Below are positions 55,491 through 64,000 of a stretch of 64,000 nt of DNA, piece by piece. The stretch is from NCBI RefSeq assembly GCF_027409185.1, contig NC_084462.1:21985577-22049576 (forward strand). The letters run 5' to 3'. The notes beneath the pieces were generated by a model. That model was not told the origin of the DNA, made no database searches, and saw nothing but the letters and a program-made list of their open reading frames with translations. This stretch comes from Cynocephalus volans. Its lineage: Eukaryota > Chordata > Mammalia > Dermoptera > Cynocephalidae. Position 1 is the first letter of the stretch. Each line of letters opens with the position of its first letter. Both the position numbers and the translations under genes were made by a program.

Positions 55491-56689
55491 GAGAACAACA
55501 AAGCAACAACAACAAAAACACATGGGCAATTAAGGAGAGATACAGAAACTCTAAGAAAGAATCAAAAGGAAATGCTAGAAATAAATAAAAACACTGTAAC
55601 AGAAATGAAGAATGCCTTTGATGGGCTCACTAGTAGACTGGACACAGCCAAGAAAAGAACCAATGACCTTCAAGATATATCGATATAAACCGCCCAAATG
55701 GAAATGAAAAAAGCAAAAAGAATGAAAAAATAAAACAGAATATCCAATAACTGTGGGACAATTACAAAAGGTATAACATTCCCATAATGGGAATACCAAA
55801 AGGAGAAGAAAAACAGAAAAAAATATTTAAAGTAATAATATCTGATAAATTTCCAAATTAATGACACCAAACCACAGATCCAGAAAGCTCAGAGAACATA
55901 AGGCAGGATAAATACTAAAAAACCTACACCTCAGCATATCATATTCAAACTGCAGAACACCAAAGACAAAAAAGAAAATCTTTAAAGAAGCCAGAGGGAA
56001 AAAAACACCTTACCTATAGAAGAGCCACAATAAGAATTACACTGAACTTCTCTCCACAAACCATGCAAGCAAGAAAAATGGGAGAAAATATTTGAAAGAA
56101 GAAACTCACTGACTTAGAATCCTTTATCTAGCAAACCTATCCTTCAAAAGCGAAGGAGAAATAAAGACATTTTCAGACAAATAAAAACTGAGAAAAGTTG
56201 AAACGAGGCCTGAATTGCAAAAAATGTTAAAAGAAATTCTTCAGAGAAAAACTCACATAGGCCAAGAATTTGGATCTATATAGAGAAAGGAAAAGCAGAA
56301 CCTTCTATTTTTATTATTCTTGGCTGATATAATAATAGATAACTGGTCAATGCTATAAAGAGATGGGAGGGAGAAATTGGTAATCCTCTCAGGTATGTAC
56401 AGTAGTATAACATTACTTGAAAGGGGACTTGAATTAGCTGTAAATGTATACTACAAATCCTAGGGCAATCACTATTTTTTTTTTTTTTTTAAAGAAGTAT
56501 AATTTATATGCTAAGAAAGGACAAAAAATAGAACATAAAATCCTCAATTGAAACCAGAGAAGACAGAAAAAGTTTACGGAAAAAAAAAAAGAAAGTAACA
56601 ATGAACAAGTGCAATGAGTACAAAACAGTCAAAAATATGGTTGATATCAATCCAATTATATCACCAATCACTTTAAATTATTTATTTAT

Positions 56690-56778
56690 TTATTTTTGCT
56701 GGCTGATACAGGGATTGAACCCTGCACCTTGGTTTTATCAGCACCACGTTCTAACCAACCAAGGTAACTGGTCAGCTC
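56690..56778 (-). mobile_element. Monomeric SINE in L1
   Basis: tttgctggctgatacaggga ... aaccaaccaaggtaactggtc. The L1 words tcactttaaat occur on both sides (about 56668 and 56777), consistent with a target-site duplication. Confidence 0.8.
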
Positions 56779-57663
56779 ACTTTAAATATGAACGGTCTAA
56801 ATGTACCAATTAAAAGACACAGATTGACAAAGTGGATAGAAAATTAAGACCCAAGTATATGTTGTCTATGAGAAACCCATATTAAGTACATAAACACATA
56901 TATATCAGAAGTAAAGGGATGAAGAAGATATACCATGCTAACACTAATCAAAAGAAAGCTGACATAGCTGTATTAATTTCATATGAATCAGACTTCAAAA
57001 CAAGGAAAATTATCAGGGATAAAGATGTGCATTACAGTATGAGAAAGGGATCAATTCTCCAAGAAGCTATAACAATCATTAATGTGTATGTGCCCAAATG
57101 AGAGAGAGAGAGAGTCAAAATACATGAGGCAAAAACTGATAGAACTGCAAGAAGAAGTGGATGACTCTACTTTAGTAATTAGGGACTTCAATAGCCCCCT
57201 ATCAGTAATTGGCAGATTCAGTAAGCAGAATATCAGTATGCACAGTTGAACTGAACAGTACCATCATTCAACTGGATCTAACTGACATTTATAGGATACT
57301 TCATCCATTGACAACAGAAAACACATTCTTTTTAAGCTCACATGGAACCCTGACCATAATAGATCACATTCTGGGCAATAAAACGCACCTCAACAAATTT
57401 GAAAGATAGAAAACATACAAAGTAAGTTCCTTGAACTCAATGGAATTGAACTAGAAATCAACAACAGAAAGATAGCTGAAAAATTCCCAAATACTTGAAG
57501 ATGAAACAACACACTTCTAAATAACACGAGTCAAAGAAATCTCAAGAAAAATTTTAAAATAGTTTAAACAAACAAAATAAAAATACAACATCAAAATTTG
57601 TGATGTAGCAAAAGCAGTGCTTAGACAGAAATTTATAGCACTGAATGCATATATTAGAAAGGA

Positions 57664-57758
57664 AAGCTGGCTGATTGGCTCAGTTGGTTAGAGTGCAGTG
57701 TTGATAACACCAAGGTCAAGGGTTTGGATCCCCCTACTGGCCAGCTGCCAAAGAAAAG
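57664..57758 (+). mobile_element. Monomeric SINE in L1 ORF2
   Basis: agctggctgattggctcagt ... ctactggccagctgccaaag with an A-rich tail. Confidence 0.8.
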
Positions 57759-58793
57759 AAAAAAGATCTAAAATCAATAATCTAAGCTTCCTACTTAAGA
57801 AATTAGAGAAAGAGCAAAATAAAACTAAAGCAAGCATTCATAAGGACAGCAATACCCTAATACCAAAGCCAGATAAAAACATTACAAGAAAGGAAAACTG
57901 CAGACCACTATCACTTGAGCAAAAACGCTCAACAAAATATTAGCACACTGAACCCAACAATGTATAAAAAGGATTAAACATCATGACCAAGCAGTTTTTA
58001 TTTCATGTATGTGAAGCTGGTTCAATATTCTAAAACCAATTTATGTAATCCATCACATCAACAGGCTAAACAAGAAAATATCATATATGATCATATTAAT
58101 AGATGCAGATAAAGCACTTGATGAAATCCAACACCCATTCATGATAAAAACTCTTAATGAACTAGAAATAGAGAACTTCCTCAACTTGATAAAGAATAGC
58201 TACAAAAAACCTACAGCTAACATCATACTTAACGGTGAGAAACTAGGGGGAAATTTGCTTTCCCCTTAGATTGGGGATGAGGCGAGGATGTCTCCTCTCA
58301 CCAATCCTATTCAACATCATTCTGGAAGTCCTAATTAACTCAGTAAGTCAAGTGATGGAAATAAAGGTATACAGATTGGGAGGAAAGAAATAAAAATTGT
58401 TGTTCACAGATGACATGGTTGTCTCTGTAGAAAATTCCAAACAACTGACAAAAACACTCTTAGAACTAATAAGTAATTATAGCAAGGTTGCAGGATACAA
58501 GGTTAATACATAAAAGTCAATTGCTTTCTATATGTCAGCAATGAACAATGAGAATTTGAAATTAAAAACACAATACTATTTATATTAAAAGAAAAATAAA
58601 GCCCTTAGAAATAAATCTGATAAAACCTATATGAGGAAAATGATAAAACTCTGATGAAAGAAACCAAAGAAGATCTCAATAAATAGATAGTCCCTGTTCA
58701 TGGATAGGAAGACTTGATATTGTTAAGGTTCAACTCTACCCAACTTGACCTATAGATTTAATGCAATAGCAATCCAAATCCCAGCAAGTTATT

Positions 58794-58965
58794 ATTATTA
58801 TTTTTTTTTAAAGATGACCGGTAAGGGGATCTCAACCCTTGGCTTGGTGTTGTCAGCACCATGCTCAGCCAGTGAGCAAACCGGCCATCCCTATATAGGA
58901 TCCGAACCCGTGGCCTTGGTGTTAGCAGCACCGCACTCTACCGAGTGAGCCACGGGCCGGCCCCA
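58794..58965 (-). mobile_element. Dimeric SINE in L1 ORF2, near-intact
   Basis: T run, gatgaccggtaaggggatct ... gagccacgggccggccc. Target-site duplication agcaagttatt at 58783-58793 and 58966-58976. Confidence 0.9.
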
Positions 58966-59200
58966 AGCAAGTTATTTTGTGAGTATCAACAAAGTGATTC
59001 TAAAGCTTATATGGAAAGCGAAAAATCCAAAATAGCCAACACAGTACTAAAGAAGAACAAACTTGGAGGACTAACACTGCCTGACTTCAAGACTTACTAT
59101 AATGCTATAATAAATTCAGTCATTGTTGAAAGAATAGACAAATAGATCAATAGAACAGAATAGAGATCAACAGCCCAGAAAAAGACTTACCCAATATAGT

Positions 59201-59960
59201 TATGATTTTTAATTTTATGTGTCTCAGCGATGACCACCAAGCCACAGCAAGAAGGGCCCCGGGTTCCCGAGCTGAGGTGATGAGGGGGCAAGGGCTTCTG
59301 CCACCTCCCCCCCTGACATCTGCACCCAGCCCAGCAATGACCAAGCCACTGATGGAAGCCCCCTGGTCTTCCCTGTGGGAATGAGGGGGGTGCCACAGGA
59401 CTCAATCCCGCTCCTGATCCTTCCTCCTTCTTCTATCCCATTTCCTTCCCCTTTTCCCTCTCCGTCTCCCTCCCAACTGCTCCACAACAACATCATAGAA
59501 TGTAAAAAATAATATTAACAAAAAAATTAAAATTAAAAAAAAATTCATGTATCAGCTTCACTGGATTAAGAGATACCAGACAGCTGATAAAAACTTAATT
59601 TCTGGATGTGTCCGTGAGGTTGTTTCAGGAAGAGATTAGCACTTGAATCAGTAGAATGAGTACAGAAGATCTGCCCTCCCCAATGTGGGTGGGCATCATA
59701 CCATCTACTGAGGGCCCACCTGAAGAGAACAAAAAAGGTGGCAGAAGAAGGAATTCTCTCTCTCTTCTTGAGCCAGGACATCCATATTCACCTGCTTTTG
59801 GACACTGGCTCCCCCAGTTCTTGGGCCAAATCACACGATCAGCTTTTCTGGTTCTTCAGCTTACAGAAGACGTCCATAATCATGTGAGCCAATCTCCATA
59901 ATAAATCTCCTCTTATATATCCTATTGGTTCTGTTTCTTTGGAGAACCCTGACTACTACA
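59201..59960 (+). mobile_element. Mammal-wide LTR/DNA-like element inserted in the L1 (host of a further insertion)
   Basis: Outer pieces 59201-59223 and 59542-59960 form one element: ttaattttatgtgtc, then cttcactggattaagagata, aatgtgggtgggcatcatac, and the end ggttctgtttctttggagaa ccctgactac. It is flanked by atagt at 59196-59200 and 59961-59965, after which L1 resumes. The pattern is familiar and widespread, but I could not name it. Confidence 0.6.
59224..59541 (+). mobile_element. Unassigned retroposon 3' end with A-rich tail
   Basis: C-rich 5' part, a polypyrimidine tract at about 59420-59480, then an A/T-rich tail (aataatattaacaaaaaaat). Imperfect target-site duplication aattttatgtgtc at 59211-59223 and aattcatgtatc at 59542-59553. 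It has no tRNA-like part. It could be the 3'UTR of a lineage-specific L1, but no ORF2 sequence is attached. Confidence 0.6.
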
Positions 59961-60267
59961 ATAGTAAACTGATCTTTGATAAAGGAGCAAAGTTAATTCA
60001 ACGGAGAATGAATCATTCTTTCAACAAATGGTGCTGAACAACTGGACATCCACTTGCAAAAAAAAAAAAAAAAAAAAGACTCTAGATATTGACCTTATAT
60101 GTTTCACAAAAATTAATTCAAAATGAAACACAGACCTAACATGCAGAACTATAAAACTTCTAGAAGATAACCTTGGAGAAAATCTGTGTAACCTTGGGTG
60201 TGGTGATGAGTTTTTAGATACAATACCAAAAGCATAATTAATGAAAGAAAAAATAAATAAGTCGGAC

Positions 60268-60548
60268 CTTAGATTGCTTTGGGTAGTATAGACATTTTCA
60301 CAATGTTAATTCTTCCAATCCAAGAGCATGGAATGTCTTTCCATCTTTTTGTGTCTTTAATTTCTTTCAGAAGTAGTTTGTAGTTCTCATTGTAGAGGTC
60401 TTTCACCACCTTGGTTAAATTGATCCCTAGATATCTTATTTTTTTGTGACAATTGTAAATGGGCTTACTTTCTTTATTTCTCTTTCTGTTAATTCATTAT
60501 TTGAGTATATAAATGCTACTGATTTGGGGGCATTTATTTGATACAAAA
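60268..60548 (-). mobile_element. Inverted L1 ORF2 fragment inside the L1
   Basis: Reads the L1 minus strand (gctttgggtagtatagacat, tcttccaatccaagagcatg), while sequence on both sides reads L1 plus strand. The segment is paralogous to 58.6-58.75 kb of the host L1, so it is extra sequence rather than a simple inversion. No tail was seen. Confidence 0.75.
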
Positions 60549-62399
60549 TAAGTTGGACTTTATTAAAATTAAGAACTTCTGCTCTACAAAAGACACTGTT
60601 AAAAGAATTAAAAGGCAAGCCACAGACTGGGAGAAAATATTCTCAACACACATAACCTGATAAAGGACTTGTATCCAAAATATACAAAGAACTCTTAAAA
60701 GTTAACAATAAGAAAATAAACGACCCAATTAAAATATGGGCAAAGATCTGAACAGACACCTGACCAAAAAAGATACACAGATGTATGTAAAAGAAGCATT
60801 TGAAAAGATGCTCAAAATCATATATCATCAGGAATTGCAAACTATAACAACAGTAAGATACTATTATACAACTGTCAGAATGGCTAAACTACAGAATGGC
60901 TGAAATCCAAAAAACTGACAACACCAAATGCTGGTGAGGATATGGAGCAGCTAGAACTCTTATTCACTGCTGGTAGGAATGCAAAATGTTACAGCCACTT
61001 TGGAAGACAGTTTGACAGTTTCTTAGTAAGGTAAACATAGTCTTACCATACAATCCAGCTATTGTGCTCCTACTTATTTACCCAAATGACTTGAAATCTT
61101 AGGTCCACAAAAAAACCTATATGTGAAAATTTATAGCAGTATTATTCATATTGCCAAAAACTGGAAGCAGCCAAGATATCCTTCAAAAGGTGAATGGATA
61201 AATAAACTGTGGTACATCTGTCTAATGGAATATTATGCAAAGATAAAAAAGAAATGAGCTATTAAGCTATGAAAAGACATGGAGGAACCTTAAACACATA
61301 TTGCTTAGTCAAAGAAGCCAATCTGAAAAGGCTACATACTGTATGATCCCAAGTATATGACATTCTAGGAAAGGCAAAACTACTGAGACATAAAAAGATC
61401 AGTGCTGCCAGGGTTTTGGAAGGGTGGTAGACACTGTAATGGTGGATACATGTTATACATTTGTCAAAGCTCACAGAACAACAAAAAAATGAACCCTAAT
61501 GTAAACTATGGACTTTATAGTTCATAACAATGTCAATACTGGTTCATCATTTGAACCAAACATACCATACCAATGAAAGATGTTAAAAATAGAGGAGACT
61601 GAGTGGGGGAGAGAGGAGTATATGGGAACTCCGTGTAAGATCTACTCATTTTTCTGTAAACCTAAAATTGCTCTAAAAAATATTAACTAAAAAACAAAAC
61701 AAAACAAAACAATAACAGCAGCTGTCTGGAGGTAACAGTAATTAGGAACCGGCGCCCTGCTCAGAGAAAAACACAGGTGCAGTGTCTGAGTGTTACAAAT
61801 GCACGAGGACTTAATCCTGTCTCAGCTACCTGTGTGCCCCCAGGGCCTGCCTGGCATAAAACAGGTTTTACATCTTATATATAAGTAAACATACTGAACG
61901 AATGAATGAAAGGTTGATTGTAGTGAAAAAAGAATGGAAAGAAGTAGAGTGATGGCAGGGAGAAAAACAGCAAAAGCTTGCCCCAATCAAAAACTGGCAT
62001 TTGTAATATTTGATTTTATTGGTACATGAATATTTATTATGGAAATTCCTATAGGAAAAATGACTTGTAGACCCTGAATTCCCAGTCCTCATTGAAACAA
62101 TTGTTCTTAAATGAAGAGAGGCTTCTGTTCTTGTAGCACAGACCCTGATTGCATCTGGAGTGTGAGCACCTGCCCTCATGACCCTGGGCCCCAGCAGGGC
62201 ATGTCCTCTCGGGTGGGCTGGCACCCAAGCAGAGCTTGGTTTCTACCCACATAGCCACCAGGAGCAAATTCCTGGCAGCTTTTGTTTCCTGTCCCCAAGG
62301 TTTAGTAACACTGAAGCCCAGTGTCAGAGGATCTTGAGCCACAAACAAGATATTTTTTTAAAAAGGAGGGGGGGATTTTTGTTTACAAAATTTTCATTT

Positions 62400-62428
62400 T
62401 ACCAAGCAAGAAGCTACAATCCCAGAGT
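62400..62428 (+). repeat. 29-bp direct repeat, copy 1
   Basis: Begins taccaagcaagaagctacaa and ends tcccagagt. Identical to 63863-63891. It is followed by MIR-like sequence (tctgggttcagtgctgg). Confidence 0.9.
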
Positions 62429-62696
62429 CTGGGTTCAGTGCTGGACACCTGGCAACCCTGGTTGTGAGGACTAAGTGTCCTAACAAGTTTGATGTGCCAA
62501 GACCAAGGCACATACTAGACACACAGTGTTAAATTCCTTCCAGCTTCCTGATAAAAGGTGGGAAAGGGAGACATGATGGAGAAAGGAGGAAGGTGGAATA
62601 AACCCCTCATTGTGGAAGTCTGGCAATTAAAAAAAAAAAAAAAGTGAAGTAATAAGATAGCTGGAGAGAGCAACATTAAGTATGTTTTTCCTCCTA

Positions 62697-62797
62697 TTTT
62701 TTTTTTTTTTCCGACTTCTGACCAGTACAGGGGATCAAACCCTGGGCCTTGGTGTTATCAGCACTACACTCTAACCAATTGAGCTAACCAGCCATCC
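62697..62797 (-). mobile_element. Monomeric tRNA-Ile SINE
   Basis: T run then ccgacttctgaccagtacag ... gagctaaccagccatccca. Confidence 0.8.
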
Positions 62798-63862
62798 CAT
62801 TTTTTCCTTTTTAAGGGGATGATATAAGGTTTGAAGCAAGAATAAATGAAAACCAATATACTCCATATGACTGGAATACTGAATTAATTATAAACTTACA
62901 CATAAGAAAACCTTTAAAAAATAAAATGTTACTACTGTCCTTGCAATGAGACTTAAATCTCATTGGGAACATCATTAGAAAACATTCTTGATATTTTAAA
63001 ATCAAATCTTTTCAGTGAGGCATACAGCAAATGCAAACCTAGAAATACCAGGGAGGTAGTCTTTCAGTACCTAAAATAGTCCCTAGCAGAGATGTCCTTT
63101 CTGAACATTATAACCAAGTATTCATTATGTGAAGAACAATGAGATTCAGGACTCTGAGTGACAATTCTGTCATTAGGTTTGATAAATTTATTCAGGAAGC
63201 AAATTAAGTGTTTATTTCCCACTAGACTTTTGATTAGCATTTAAACTAATTTAGCCTGCCTGCTATACACAAGGACTGTCCAGTTAAACTAAGCACAGGA
63301 TTTGTAAAAGAAAAAATATTTCCCAAGTTGGATTTTAATATACTGTTCTTATTTTAGCTAAAAGGACAATGTTAATTTATTCAAGTGTTATCAATTATAT
63401 ATCACACAGAAATAATTTATCAATTTTACATCCATATACAGATTACTAGTGTTGTTTTCTTTATATCTGAATGTAAAATACAACATTCAGAGATTAAGGG
63501 TTTTCTACAAGTTATTATATCAAGTGAGGTAAATTAACTTTAATTATTCATCTTCCTTCTTCATCGATTAGTAGATTAAGGCTAAAATATTTTTGATGCT
63601 AACAAAAATGAAAACAGGTGTATTATCAATAATAAATGAAGCTGGCAACAACTTATTCCCTATGATATAACTAATTAACTGTAGGCATTTTCATTCAAGG
63701 CTTAAAAAATGCTATATCTAAAATTTTAAACATTTCTTTAAAAGTATTAAAAGAGGACCTCAAAACACAGGGATGAGTTTTCAAGGTACTAAAAGACAGT
63801 TTCAGTTCAATATTACCAAGCAAAACCATGTTAAAATTTTTAAGAATTTTTTTTCAAAGAAC

Positions 63863-63891
63863 TACCAAGCAAGAAGCTACAATCCCAGAGT
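63863..63891 (+). repeat. 29-bp direct repeat, copy 2
   Basis: Exact copy of 62400-62428. The flanks differ: here AT-rich unique sequence on both sides. Confidence 0.9.
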
Positions 63892-64000
63892 ACATGAATT
63901 TGTTGTTTTGTTTTAAAGCAACCACTTCTAGTTGAGAAAGCTTAAAAACACAAAATAAAACAGGACTACTGCTCCCAAGTTTCATATGATAAGCTACTTA

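Larger units (their letters stand above)
55330..61710 (+). mobile_element. Old L1 (L1M-type) element, ORF1 and ORF2 remnants, several insertions inside
   Basis: An L1 read in order on the + strand: ORF1-type region (about 55.37-56.25 kb, including gaatgcctttgatgggctca), spacer, endonuclease region (about 56.8-57.4 kb), reverse transcriptase region (about 58.0-58.7 kb) and ORF2 C-terminal region (about 59.96-61.3 kb), then a 3'UTR and A-rich tail ending near 61.71 kb. Frames are broken throughout, so it cannot move itself. Related 5' sequence may extend left to about 54.24 kb. It is the host for the SINEs, the unassigned retroposon, the LTR-like element and the inverted L1 piece listed below. 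The pattern resembles L1MA/L1MB families; the exact subfamily needs a library search. Confidence 0.85.
47517..64000 (-). other. BAIAP2L1: Presumed BAIAP2L1 5' intron
   Basis: At least 16.5 kb with no recognised exon. I looked on the - strand for sequence coding residues 1-71 (the N-terminal I-BAR helices) and saw none. Contents are L2 at 48.5-49.24 kb, SINEs, a MITE, the L1M at 55.3-61.7 kb and unique AT-rich sequence at 62.8-64 kb. Confidence 0.65.

Noticed and set aside
1-64000. CRISPR arrays, operons, bacterial or phage genes
   Set aside because: The window is mammalian nuclear DNA with introns, SINEs and LINEs. No regularly spaced direct repeats were seen.

Overview
The window is mammalian nuclear DNA: spliced genes, a CpG-island promoter, old MIR, L2, L1 and MaLR copies, and about thirty copies of a young SINE. 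The SINE is built from one or two units resembling tRNA-Ile (anticodon-loop position reads GAT). A monomeric form, a dimeric form and a GC-rich dimeric form are all present. This matches what I recall of the CYN SINEs of colugos (Dermoptera), so Galeopterus is my best guess. It is an inference from memory, not from a search.

Layout. (1) 1-2.34 kb: decayed endogenous retrovirus, pol and probable env remnants, + strand. (2) 2.34-12 kb: intergenic, with SINEs, MIR and L2. (3) 12.0-22.4 kb: BRI3 (brain protein I3) on the + strand, complete in three coding exons (125 codons), with a CpG-island promoter and a short 3'UTR with two poly(A) signals. (4) 22.4-47.5 kb: BAIAP2L1 (IRTKS) on the - strand. 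Eleven coding exons give the last 440 codons and the stop. Codons 1-71, the first exons and the promoter were not found and probably lie beyond the right edge. (5) 47.5-64 kb: presumed 5' intron of BAIAP2L1, dominated by an L1M element of at least 6.4 kb (about 55.3-61.7 kb) holding several nested insertions.

The two genes are convergent and nearly touch at their 3' ends, as the human chromosome 7q orthologues do (order recalled: TECPR1, BRI3, BAIAP2L1, NPTX2). They are not a functional unit. BRI3 is a small endolysosomal membrane protein. BAIAP2L1 is an I-BAR/SH3 adaptor linking membrane curvature to actin. All inferred splice junctions follow GT-AG and join in frame. The exon sum gives 125 aa for BRI3 and a 511-aa BAIAP2L1 if 71 N-terminal residues are missing, equal to the human lengths as I remember them.

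I found no unknown gene system. The observations most worth a second look are a perfect 16-bp hairpin in BRI3 intron 2, a 29-bp exact duplication near the right edge, multi-level nested retroposons with readable target-site duplications, an unassigned retroposon tail inside the L1, and an E-box resembling a CLEAR site in the BRI3 promoter.
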